A stretch of DNA of 64,000 nucleotides from Dastarcus helophoroides. Its lineage: Eukaryota > Arthropoda > Insecta > Coleoptera > Bothrideridae. The notes below the pieces were generated by a model. That model saw only the letters and a list, made by a program, of their open reading frames with translations, was not told the origin of the DNA and searched no databases. Positions 21,769 through 35,000 of this stretch are shown here, in pieces; position 1 is the first letter of the stretch, and every line of letters begins with the position of its first letter. The position numbers were made by a program, and so were the translations under genes. Where the stretch lies: contig CM053333.1 in assembly GCA_028583605.1 (NCBI GenBank), forward strand, positions 13,601,638 through 13,665,637, read 5' to 3'.

Positions 21769-22750
21769 GATACTTAAACCCATCTGTTGTGTGTAAATAA
21801 CCCATCTTTGCATTTGAAGAAAAAAGTTTTAAAAAGGGTCTTCAGCAGTCAATAAACAATGCAAAGGATTTCCAAAAAATAAGCCTGATAAATTACAAAT
21901 CTTTGCAATAGCAATCGTAGTGACCATTAAATATTTAATACAAGTGAATACTTTCTTAAATATTTCGCCAATAATTTTTAAATGCTACAAAAAGTGGCTT
22001 GCTTCCAAACTTTTAGACGGTTGTGTATATCGGAAGCAATACTCCCTTCGTTGGCAAAAGTTGGTTTTATTTTTCCTATCAATACCTAATTAGGTCTGGT
22101 TAGGCCGTGTAAGAAAGATCGATCCGGTGAGTTGAATTAAAGATGACATCGTACGAAAAACCAGGGAATTAAATTAGAAGCGCCCTGTAATGAAATTTAA
22201 GTTAGATGGCGTACTGAGGCCATCCGCTGAGATGACCCGGTTTCGTTATTGAACAGACGTCCTGTATAACGTCAGATCGATCGAACTTGCGCCTTTGGCG
22301 TCGGTAGGCGTCGTGGAGGCTCGTCGTTTACCCAGCCACCTAGTTGCCAAGCTATTTGTATTTTCGTTTCTTCCCAAGAGATTGTCCTTTGATTGAAATT
22401 AATTGAATTTGTAACTTGGCTTTTTTCCTTGCATGACAATAAAGACATCAAATAATTCGATCGAACTTGAGCTAATTTAAACTAAATACATAAATTATTC
22501 CCGTGATGCTTCAAAAATTATTATTATTAATTTATTAGAGAATAAGTTGTTTGAAAGTGGAAAAATAAACACTTATATAGGATAGTTCGATGCTAATTCT
22601 ATTCCTTTTTGGAACTTCATTAGATTTTTTGCAAAAAAAATTAATGGGATAATATTACGCTAATCGAATTTTAAATCAAAAATTCCATAGAAAGTGATTA
22701 GAGGCTATTTAATAAATCTTTCGAAAATTCAAAATTTTCCTTAATTATGA
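21769..22750. other. Region upstream of Shal, no gene seen, GC-richer patch
   Basis: The stretch is low in transposon-like and diffuse-repeat sequence. A GC-richer patch at about 22190-22350 (GGCGTCGGTAGGCGTCGTGG) stands out and could be a regulatory element or an upstream non-coding exon. Neither can be shown from sequence alone. AT-rich DNA without features fills the rest. Confidence 0.4.
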
Positions 22751-22896
22751 TATAAAGGCTTTACTGCGGATCTAATTTGAATGCAGTTTTCTGACGTGCC
22801 GTTAACAGGCGGCAACGCTGTTCGGCCGCGACGCTGACCGCAGTAAAATTATCAAACGCGGTCAGTCTGATGCGCTACTCGTGTTGAGATGGTTAG
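22751..22896 (+). promoter_or_regulatory. Shal core promoter candidate: TATA-like, Inr and DPE
   Basis: The initiator TCAGTC at 22862-22867 fits the insect consensus exactly, giving A+1 at 22864. A downstream promoter element GGTTA lies at 22891-22895, which is +28 to +32 and the correct spacing. A separate TATAAAGG at 22751-22758 lies about 34 bases before GCAGTT (22783-22788) and could define a second start. The GC-rich leader runs from here to the start codon. Inr plus DPE at exact spacing is stronger evidence than either motif alone. Confidence 0.6.
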
Positions 22897-22974
22897 ATCA
22901 GCATCAGAAGCCAAACAGATAGTGCGGGAGAACGATCAGTGAGTGTTGGCGGGACAGCCGCGATGGATAAGTGA
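22870..22974 (+). other. Three short upstream ORFs in the Shal 5' leader
   Basis: If transcription starts at 22864, the leader of 139 nt has three upstream ATGs: 22870-22887 (MRYSC), 22889-22942 (17 residues, MVRSASEAK...) and 22963-22974 (MDK). They do not overlap each other or the main start at 23003. Such uORFs commonly lower translation of the main frame; that effect is inferred. Confidence 0.5.
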
Positions 22975-23002
22975 CTTTTAGAGGAAGATTCCGCCTGAGA
23001 GC

Positions 23003-26000
23003 ATGGCCTCGGTCGCCGCTTGGCTACCTTTCGCCCGGGCGGCGGCCATAGGATGGGTGCCCATTGCAACGCATCCATTGCCGCCACCTCCGATACCAAA
23101 AGATAGACGTAAAACTGATGACGAAAAACTCCTTATCAACGTGTCTGGAAGAAGATTTGAAACTTGGCGCAACACTTTGGAGAAATATCCTGACACGCTC
23201 TTAGGTATGCCGAAAATTTTACCTTCCACAAGCATGCTTTTCAGGTGGACACTTAAACCCCTAGAATTCTTTGACCCAAAAGTCATCAGAACTTGGTGTT
23301 CGAATTGCTTGGTTCAACTCTATAAACATTGCGAAAGTATGGACCAGCAATTGTGTGTTTTTTAAATGTTCAATAGTTATAAGTTTGCTTGCAATATGTT
23401 GTTCCTTTTAAGTTTTTTGTTAAGTATTTTGGCGAAATATTACAGAGCGACAATTAATATTCGAGGGACGTTGATGTATAGTACTACATATAATAAAAAT
23501 AATCAGTTAATATATAAGCATAGGAGCTTCTCGAAAAAATTTTAAGGAACATCAACTTATCTAAATAAAATGTAAACAAAGATTCAAATCTCTAAAACAA
23601 GAAAAGTTTAAATCAATTCAGTAGCTAGACTGAAGCCCGCTGAAAGAAATTTAAATATGATAAGACCGTAAAAGTAAATCTAGCTGACTTTTTCTTCTTA
23701 ACACTTCGCAATAGATCAATCATAAAGTTTGTCCGTAAAGGATCTGAATATAAAATTAAGGCCTCAGCTCTGAATTAACTATTTGTCGCTGCCATTTGTT
23801 GTCTGAGGCCTATAACCAGATAAGAAATCATATTTCGAAAATATAAAAAGTAACCAAAATCGACAATTTCCTTTAAATTCGGAATTTTTTTAAAGAAATT
23901 CGAAAAATGAGAATTTAATTTTAAACTAAAGTTTCGACAAACGAGAAAAACTCTTAATGTATTTTAAATTTTATTGGAACTTCCATGTTTATTTTGAACT
24001 TTCAAGCTCCAATTTCATAATTTTATTTTACATTTGAATTAATTAATTAATTTGTTTTTATTTAGAAAATTATTTAAAATAACAAACAAAAGCTAAAAAC
24101 AGTTATTTCAAAAATACGTAAAATAATTGAAACCAACAATTCCGTAAAAAATCGGAATTTTGTGAACAAATTTCGAAAAATGAGAAATTTTAATTTTAAT
24201 CTAAACATTTTGACAAAGGAGTAGAAATTTTGATTTTTTTTATATATATTTCAAGTATTATTGAAGCTTCCATATTTCTTTTGAACTTTGAAATCCCAAT
24301 TTCAAATTATTAATTTTTTAATTAATGATTTGTTTTAATTTACGACATAATTTAAAGTAATAAACAAAAGTACAAAAACATGTTGTTTCAAAATATTTAA
24401 AATAATTAAACAAAACGAACGTTTGAGAGATTCTAATTTTAAATTCAAACGTTATATTAAAAAAATCAGAATTTTCGATTTTTTTTTATTTAAACTTTTT
24501 TTCGAACTTCTATGTTTTTTTAAAATATGAAATTTCAGTTCCAAAATTTGAATTTTTGCATTTTGTTTCGTTTTCATTTATGAAATAATTTAAATTACTT
24601 ATCTAATAAACAAAAGATAAAAAAATATTTCGGAAAAATGTGAAATAATCAAAATCGACATTCGGAATTTTTTAAATAAATTTTGAAAAATTAGAGATTT
24701 TAATTTTAATTTGAAAATTTTGACAAAAAATAATTTATTGAAAATTTTGTTAGGTATTTTAAACTTTCTGAAATCTCTATTTTTTTTGAAGCTCCGATTT
24801 CAAGTTTTTTATTTTTTAATTAATTACTTTGTTTTTATTTACGTCACAAACAAAATCTAAAAAGTGGTATGTAATATATGTTAAATAATCCACACAGACA
24901 TTCCCTAAAAATTGGGAGATTTATATTTCGAAAGTAGACAGATTTTAATTTTAAAGTGAAAAAATCGACGAAAATGAGACATTTTATTTTTTTAAATATT
25001 TCAAGTTTTTTCTGGAACTCTTTTTGAAATTCGTGGTTTTAATTTGAAAGTTGTAAAAATTTCAATTGTAAATCGAATTTCTAGAGTGGACCTTTTAAGA
25101 TGAAAATCGAAATTAGGGAAAAATTTGGAATTTTAAACAATAATATTTCTCAGAAGAATATTAAAATCTTGAAATTTTCTTTGGTAATTTCATTTACTTT
25201 AGAATTTTTAAATTATTAAACAAATTTGAGGTTCACGTTTTTAGTTCTTACACCAAGTTTCGATTGCTATGCCGAATTTTTGTACTTTTCGAATGAAATT
25301 AAAAAAAAATTGCACAATTATAAATTATGCTAAAATACTCAATATTTTGATTTTTTCAAATTGCGAAACTTCCTAGAGTTTCGAGGATTTCTGTCTAATT
25401 TTTTTCCTAAAATTTCGTTTTCATTCAAATTTTTATTTTTGATCCTGAAATTGCGATACTAAACTAAAAATGTTAAAAGTCAAGAAGTAAATCGAAATTG
25501 CGATAGTTAATTCCATAATTTGAAATTTTAGTAGGAAAACCATCATATTTTTTTTTTGTAAAAGTTTGGGATAAACTTAAAATTGAAATATTTCACTAGA
25601 TAAATTCAGACATTTCCATTTTTTCTCGAATTCGAATATTTAAATTTTTTGTTTAAATTTTCGACTTCAAAGAAGAATTTTTCAACTTTATATTTAAATG
25701 TTTAACTTTATTACCGAAATTCTTTAAAATTAAATTTTCCTAACATTTTTAATCAGTTAGATTTAATGTAATATGATTATGAATTATTGTTTTAAAAAGT
25801 TTTTCATAAAATCATTAATTTACATAATAATTTAAATATTTGTCAATACTGGCTCTATATGCTGCATTAAATCTTATTTATAAAAATTTCAAGTCAACAA
25901 GAGTCAAAACGATAAAGAAATTTTTTAATTTACGTTGAAACTTTCGTGGTTAAAGTCGAAGTTCAATTCGAAAAATCATCAATTTTATAATAAATTTAAA

Positions 26001-29000
26001 ATTTGAATGATGTTTCGAGAAAAAATTCTAGTTTTTTCAGCAGTTCCTACTTCTTTCTCGAATTCTTTTTAATTTTGTACTTCAATTTTCGACCTAAAAT
26101 CGAATTTTTTGATCTTAAATTCAAAATTCAAACTTTCGACTTCGTTTTCGAAATAAAAAAAGTTTCCCAACATTTTGAATTTCCAATTTCCAGGATTAAA
26201 GTTGAAGTTCTAAGGACGAATCGATATTTGAAGTTGAAAGTCCACATCTCGAAACTAAAGCTTATATTTCGAGTTTAAGCTGCAAGCCAGACTAAAATCG
26301 AAATTACGAGGTTAATATCGAAATGTTGGGAAAAAATTCGCACCTACGAGACAAAGATCGGGCTGAAAGTCACAACTTAAGGAAAAAGTTTAAATTTTGC
26401 ATAAAAAATTGAAATTTCGAAGTTAAAATCAAAATTTTGTGGTTAAAACAAAATTTCAAAAAAAAAATCCCGAAATATCAAGATACGGTTTAAAGGCATA
26501 GTAGAGCTACCTTTTGCAAATTGATTGTACTTAAAAATTGAATATTTAAATTTCGTGATTTCAATCAAAAGTTGCAGGAAACCTCGAAATTCTTGAAGAA
26601 AAACACTAAAAATTGGTCTTTTTCCCATTTCGAGAAAAAGTGACTGCGAGAAAAATTTTTTTGGTGACATTTCTACGTTTTTCTGAGATTTCAATTTTTA
26701 GTAGCAACGTTGAAGAATTGAAATACAAATCTTGTCCCCTGAAACCAAGAAAGGTTAAAAAGCACAACAAAGGTTGCTCTAACGCGTATCTCTCTGAAAA
26801 TGATAGCTTGGCTGTCCAAACGGGTTAGAGCAATCTTTGTTGTGTTTTTTAATCTTTCTTGATTTCAGGGGACAAAATTTGTATTTCAATTTTTGAAGAT
26901 AACCAAGGACCAGTCCGTTCCACCAAAAAAAAAAAAAAAATTGAAGAAGCTCTAACTTAAATTTTCGACTTCTAACATTAAATGTTTGATCGCAGAAGTT
27001 CGCGTGCGATTGTATTGATCATATATACAGTTATCGTTGTTAACATTTAAAGAAATAAATAATTAAGAAGTGCAAGTTTAAATTCAGAATTTTAAAACTA
27101 AACTCTACATTTCAAGGAAAACTCGTAATTTATGTAAAACAAATTCTAAAAATTTGTAGTTTATTGTTGAATTGTCGACTTGTCTACTCCACTCTTCAAC
27201 TTCAAAGGTAGAGGCTAAAATTTTAAATTGGACTGAAAATATCCAAAGAAAAACTAAATTTATTGAAAACAAATCGATTTCAATCATCCTGAAATTTCTA
27301 CTTTTCTAGAGGGGGGAATTTCTGGACAAAAAAAGGAACATGTATGTATTATTTTATCGAAATGCAGAGTTTAAACTTGAAATTGTTAACTCGAAAGTTT
27401 GTAATTTTTATATAAATTTTTGAAATTTAGTCCTAAAATTGGGCTAGACATTTTTTACTGGAAAATTCGAGATTTTACTTCCATGCTAATCTGGAAATAT
27501 TGGATTTTTCTTCAAATCCTTGATTTTATATTTAAAATTTCGAGTTTTTCTATAAATTTTAAGCTTCAAGTGTATCTCAGATTTAAATGTCCAATTTCGG
27601 AAAAAAATATCGAAATTTTGAGATAAAAGTCGTAAATTTGGGATAAATCCAAGATTTTGAGAATTTTTTATTACATAAATTTAAAAATGTTATGTTTCTC
27701 CCCGAAACTCCAAAATAATTAAGCCAGAAATGTTTAATTTTTTTCTTTAAAATTTCGACTTATACTTTCAATGCAATCTGCGATTTAAATGTCGGAACTT
27801 TAAGGAAATAATTTCACCATTCGAGTTTAATATCGAAATTCTGAGATAAAATTCAAAAATTTATGAATAAACTCGAAATTTTAATAATTATTTTTTTATA
27901 TCATAAATTACGAGTTTTTTCCGAATATTGACTTTCTTCTCGAGACTCCAAGATTAAATTAACAATTTTTATTTGTTTTCTTTAAAATCTCGAGTTAAAC
28001 TTCAAATGCGATTTAAATGTCGGAATTTGGGGAAAAAATTCCAATTTCTAAATAAACACGAAGTTTTAAGAATTTTTTATTACATAAAATACGAATTCGA
28101 AATGGCGAATTTCTATCAAAATCTGTAATTTTTAATTTTTTTCGCTAGAATTTCAACCCAAAACTAAGAATGTTGGCTTGTTTCTGGCAATTTTAATTTG
28201 CTTTTCCAAAATATCAAACTTAGTGAGGGATTTTCTTTTTTTCTCGAAATATCCTTCTTGGAATATTCTCTCAACAAAGTGTTACAGAAGTAATAACATG
28301 ACCCGAATGTTTTTTAGAATAAATCCACTAATTTCCCTAAAATTCTGAACTAAAACTTTTCCCGAATATTTCTAAATTTGAATTTTCGTTTTTTTCTAGA
28401 AATATTGGTTTTTATTTTTCTGACTTTCGACTTTAACCTCTGGAAACTTATAGCTCGGGGCCAGTTTCTTATAATTTTCATTGTAAACACAAATTTGCAT
28501 GACAAAATATTGAGAAAAAAAAATTAGACATTGAAATATTTTGTTTTACAAAATCTCAATTTTTTTTTCAAATTTTGAGCGTCAATTTGAAAACTCATGG
28601 GAGTAATGTATATTTTCACCAAACTGCATGAATTGGCGAGATCGAATTTCCAGATTAAATTCGAAATTTCGAAAAAGAGCCAATTTCAAAAAAAATCAAA
28701 ATTTCGAAAAGTCGTTTTTTGTGAAAAAAATGACAATCTTAAGAACTAGTTGAATTTACACAAAAAATTGCAATTTTCAAAAATATTTTTGAAGGGAAAA
28801 GTTGCATGGACTTGCCATATATGTAATATACTTTATAAATATTGCGTTACTAAACAGGGTGATTTAAACTACTTGAACTACTAGTCGACATCTGGCTAAT
28901 CCGGCACCAGCTAATCTAGGTGAAACCATAAAAAAGAAAAATTGGGGGAGGGGACAAAATGAAAATATGAAAAAGAAAAATGGGTGGGGGGAGAGGGCAA

Positions 29001-32000
29001 AATGAAGAAGAAAAATTGGGGGAAGTGCAAAATGAGGGGACCATGACAATACATAAAAAAGAAAAATGGGGGGCGGGGGATAAAAAATGGGGGAGCACTA
29101 TAAAAATATATAAAAAAGAAAATGGGGCGGATGAAAAAAGTGGAGGGAGAGGTAAAATAAAAATATATAAAAAAAATTGGGGCAAATATGAGGAGGGGCC
29201 AGCGGATATTAGTCGCCGCTCTCAATTATTTGTACTTCTCCTCAACTGAGAGAAACCGCTGAAAGTTTGAAATATCTAAAATTTGTTTTAAGTTTTTATT
29301 TCTGTCGGCAGTCCCATAACTGTCCAATTTTTCCAAATGTTTTTACTTTATGTAAATTTTGTTATATTTTTTAAAGTTACAAAAAATCTTTACTTAACAT
29401 TTTTAAAAAATAGTATTTTTTAATTTTTATTCAAATTTCGATCAAATTTTTAGAAAAATAAAAGGATTTTGTAAAAAAATCGAAATTTTGAGAAAAAGTC
29501 CAATTTTAGATGGAAATGTTCAGAAACAGAAAATATCGAATTTTGAGGTAAAAGCACAAATTTGGAGAATAAAATGAATTTTGAGAAACAAGTTGAAATT
29601 AACGGAAAATAAAAAAAAAATCAGAAAAAACCGAACCTGAAAAATCGCGACTTTTAAAAAATATTGTTGAAATTTCGAAAAAAAGATCGAACTTTCTAGA
29701 AAATATTCAAAATTTCCAAAAGAAAGTCCAATTTTAAGAGGAAAACTGGAATTCTAAGAATAAAGTAATAATTTGGAAAATACTAATTTCGAGTAGTGGA
29801 AAAGTAGGAATTTTCAGTAATTCATGTTAAAAATATAAACCTAACCTTTCTTAACAAATTGAAAAATGTCCAAAATTCGAAAAAAAATCAAAATTCTCGT
29901 TAAACTTTCTGAAAAACGCAATTTCCAAAAAAAAAATCGAATATTGAGAAAGAAAAGTCGCAAATTCCAAAAACATTGTCTTAAAATTAAAATTTAGTAA
30001 AAACGTTGAATTTACAAGAAATCCATTTCCAGAAATCCCCAAAAATATTGTTCTCAACATTTTTATTAACATTGCGATCTAATTTAGAGAGAAAAGTCAA
30101 ACCACAAAACATCACATTTTGAGATAAAGGTCGAAATTTCTTGAAAAGGATAAATGTTAGAAAAAAATGGCGAAATTTTGAAATAAATAAACGATTTTTG
30201 AAACAAGGTCCAAAGAGGAAAATTTTGAAAACAAAACCGAAATTTCCAATAACGCAAATTTTAAGAACAAGGCGAATTTAAGCAAAAAACCGTTTTAAGA
30301 GAAAAGGTCAAAATTTCGAGACAAAAAGATAGAGCAAAAAGGAAATTTCTAGAAATGTTAAATATAGAATATTCCGATAAAAATCAAAATTTCGGCAAAA
30401 AGCCAAACTTTAACAAATCAACTACAATTTTTGAAAAATCAGATTCTAAAAGGTCGAAATATTTAGAAAAAGTACAATGTTTAGAAAAATAACTGAATTT
30501 TGAAAAAAGCGTTTCGAGAAAACTTCGAAATGGACAAAAATTCAAAAATTTCCAGATAATGTCAAATTTTAACAAAAAAAGTCGAATTTTGGAATAGTCA
30601 AATTAAAGGACAAATTTTGAAAAAAATAGTCGAAGTTCCGCAAAAAAGACCAAATTTTGAGAACAAATGTAGAAAATCGGATTTAAAAAAAGAAGTCGAA
30701 ATTTTCAAAAAAAATCGTATTTCGATAAATGGCGAAATTTCGGAAAAAAACGACGAATTTTTAAAAGAAAATTTTGAGAAAGTCATGTTTGATAAAATAA
30801 GTCGAATTTTATGAATAAATTCGAAATTTCAAAAGTAAAAGACAAATTTTGTGAAAAAATACGAACTTTGAGAAAAAAAGTCGAAATTTCAAAAAACATT
30901 TTCATGGAAAGTATGAATTTTAAAGAAAAAGAGATTTTTGGAGAATGTCCCCCCAGTTGACTATATATTTGTTTGCTGCAAGAACCCTGCCCTATTCTAG
31001 CTACGTCTATATTGTTGACCAATTTTAAATTTGGTTGATAGACAGTGACGGACTGGCCCGCCACGGGCGGCTACCCCCTGACAGTTTGTGGGGCCAATGC
31101 CTTTCGCTATGTGATGATACGAGAGCGTGTACTCACCAAATTTTTACCTTTCTTTACAAAAGTATGCGTTTTTATTTTAATTTCCCAAAAACTTAATTAT
31201 AAACTTAAAATTTGGAATCTTTCTAGATATATAAAAGTTTTCTAAATTTCGACTTTAGTATCGAAGTATTGCCCTTTGCTTAAAATTAGGTGTGTATTTG
31301 TGTAATCTGAACACTCAAATTTTCTCAAAATTAAAATTTTTCTAATAATTTAACTTTCATGACTTTTTCAAATTTTTACATTAAAATTACAGTTTTTATT
31401 TCCCCTTAAACTTGGATTTTAACTACAGAGTTTTAACTTTTTGTAAAACTTTAATTTTTATCATTTAAATGTCAACCTCTCGAGTTTAACCCAAAAAATG
31501 GCATTTAAAAAATAAATTTGAAGTATATTTTCGAAATTTTTATTTTTTTAAACAAAGTTTTGCATTTTATCTTTTAATTTTTATTTACTTTTTCCAAAAT
31601 TTTAGTTATAAACTCACAATTTTGATTTTATGTCAATCTTTAACTAGTTTGTCTAAAATTTTAGTTTAAACCATTTTAAATGTTTTTAATGATTTTGACT
31701 TTTTTTAGAAACGACATCAATCTCCAAAATTCGATTTCTCTCTTTAAATTATAAATATAAACTCGAAAACTCAAGATTTTTTCTCGAAATTTCAATGTTA
31801 ACTTCGAAACGTCCACTATTTTCTTGAAATTTGGACAACATTCCTTGTACATTATGGTTTCTTCGAAAACTGAAATTCCAAAATTCAAACATCAGTTTCA
31901 ATTGGCCTTTTATTTTTACCATTTCGAAATTAATGTTGACTCTCAAAAACTCGAGCTATTTGTTCAAAATCTTGACTATAAATACAAGATTTTAATTATT

Positions 32001-35000
32001 TTTCTAATGATTTCGAATGTTTGTTGCAAAATGTTGTCTTTGACCTCAAAATTTCGACTTTTGTTTTGACATTTCTAAAACATTTTTCATTTTTTGAGAG
32101 CCTGATATATTTTCTTAAAATTTAATCTCATCTTTTTTCCAAAAATGTTTACTGTAAACTTGAAATTTGACATTATTTAGCGATTTTGACTTTTTTTTTT
32201 TTAATTTTTGACCCTAATCCTGAAGTATTCGATCGGTTCATGGACTGGTTTTACAGTTCAACCCTGAAGCATAATAATCGAACAATAACCCTCTAATGAG
32301 GGACGGCTGATTTTGGCCCCTTTGCTCAAATAAAAGGTGGCTGTCCTAGTTGGAACCGAACATTTTAGCGCGATCCGAAGCGATCTCGTAAACTGTGTTA
32401 GTCATTGACTTATTTGGGAATGAATGCTTTTTACTTGAGGCATTATCAATACGATCACCAGTTCCGTAAATATTGCGATTAACTGTAGAAAAAAGTGTGT
32501 ATCTGAAAATAGAAAATTCTTTATTTTTCAAATTTCACACAAGGAAATTTTGACACAATTTCAATATTCATATAATCATATGCAAGAAGAAATGATTTAA
32601 TTTTGTTATTGATTGTTCAGTGTAGCAATTGGGACGAAACCCAGACTACTAGAGTCCGACTACTGTCTCTTGGTTGATTTTTTTTTAACTCAAAAACTTA
32701 ATTTTTGCCTCTAAATTTCGCAAGAGTATTTTTATATAATAAATTGTGTTACTGTTGGAAACTTCAACATTTTTTCCAAACTTTCGAGTTTTCTCTCTTC
32801 ACTGGTACTTTTTAGTATTATAAAATGTCGAAATTTTTCTAAAATTTTTATTGTGTTCGATTTTTTTTATAAATTGTAAGTTTTTCAGTAGAGAGTATTT
32901 TATTATGGGTTATTTTTTGAAACATTGATTGTTTTAAGAAAATTCAGAGTGTATATTTTCAATTTTTAGATACCTTTTTCCCAAAAAATTCCATCAGCAA
33001 CTCTAAATCTCGATTTTTTTAGATATTCTGACGTTATTTTCAACATTGCTATTTTTGGTGGAAGGACTGGTCCTTGGTTATCTTCAAAAATTGAAATCCA
33101 GAACTTGTCCCCTGAAACCAAGAAAGATTAAAAAGAGCAACCTTTGTTGTGTTTTTAAATCTTTCTTAGTTTCAAGGGACAAGTTTATTTCAACATTGCT
33201 ATATTAATGTCGAAACTTTTTTCTTAAAATTTTGAATTTAGACTCTATTTTTTTAAGATAAATTCTATGTTGTTTTCGAAATATTGAATCTTTTCCAATA
33301 TCAATTTTTACTTTTGTTCAGAAATTTCTGTGAACTCGATTTTTAGAATTTGTGACATTCGATTTTTCTACTTTTTTCCCCTAAAAACCGCCCGCTTAAA
33401 ATCAAGAAGAAAATATCGAAAATGAAGAGTCAACATGTCTAGAAAAGTCGTCGAGTTTAGTCGACATTTTAAAATTTCCAAATTGAAATCAAAATTTTTA
33501 CTTTTCCATCTAAAGTTTCGAATTTGAAGTAGAAGTTTTTGTAAAATAAATTTAGTTTATTATCAAAATTTCGATATTTTCTGAAGATTTTTCAGTTGGT
33601 TTTTTTTGCTAACATTGTGGGTTTGCCAAAAAGTGATAGGTACATAAATTGATTTAGAGGGAGTTTATATCAACCCGGGCGTAACCGGCGATATGAGCTT
33701 ACTCCCCTTTGATCATATTTTTGAATAAAATATAACTTTTGCTGTGCTTAATAATTTATATTTATGTAGTCATTTTTGAAAGGGCAGTAATAATAATCTG
33801 TAGCAGCTATAAATTTGCCTTACGCACACCCATGTGTCTGAAATCTCATACATTTTAAAAGTACTTCGGAATTTGACCCACGTACGAAAAAGTTTATACA
33901 TATACAATTTAATGCTTACATATTGTTAGTAGAAATAAGATTTACTACATAAAATGTCACACGTATGTATTGTATGTGTCAGGTGGATTTATTTTATAGA
34001 CCATTGCGATACGTTAACATCAAATACTTATTGAACCCGAAAGCAAATCTACCCTTTCCAAAGTTATATCTTTCTTTCAGTAACAATTTCAACCTGCTCA
34101 AATAAAGTCTTATCACAGTACGTCAGTTTCTGATATTCTCATACCCCGGGCTCATTTCTAAAGCTCTGGGGTTTTCGACGTGCTTTCAGATATTAAACAT
34201 GAAAAAGTCTGTCATCTCAGGAAGCCTTTGCATTGAACTTACTTAATACAAATACTTCTCGACATGACATTAAAACTTGTAAGACATCTTCACTGGTTTT
34301 TGATATTACTCGTCCTTGATATTATTTGCGACGTAATATTAGCTACATCCACTTTCTCTGACCTCGTACCACATTTGAATTATCTGGACCAGCGATGTCG
34401 AAATTTTCATCAGAAGGAAAATTGTTCTTTCATGAATTCTGTCATTTTATCTGACACGGAAATATTGATTTGGTTAGACGCAATGTTTTTTGGGAATCTA
34501 AAAAGAACTCGTCGTTTTTTTTTTGAAAAATTTCCTTTCGGTGGTGTAAAAAATACAAAAAAAAATGTGAATACTACACTATGAGATGTGAGCAATTAAA
34601 GTTACCTAGTCAGCAAATTCTGTATACAGTTCGCTATTTATGTTAAAATACCCCACCCCCCTCAGTGGCATAGCTCGGAACTAATAGGCCCTTGTGAAAG
34701 AAACTTTTCAAGCCCCCCATTTCTTAAATCTTTCCTAAAATTTCGATTCTAAATTTAGAAGCTTTAACGATATATTTTATAGCACTTTTTTTTATTAGTT
34801 TCAACTTTTTCTCATAATTTCCAGCTTCCAATTTTTGCTTTTTTTTTAATGTCAGTAGGAGAATCTAAAAGTCAACAATTTCTTTTTGTAAATTTTTAGT
34901 TTCTTTTAAATTCGAAATTAACATCAAATTTCAAATTTTTTCTTGAAATTAACCGATTTTTTGACCGAATTTTTTATATATATTTATAAAATGTTGACAT

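Noticed and set aside
28864..29249. Overlapping Phe/Pro-rich open frames on both strands, up to 104 codons
   Set aside because: They are by-products of the G-rich minisatellite; all frames are open because the repeat lacks stop words, and no known domain is present.
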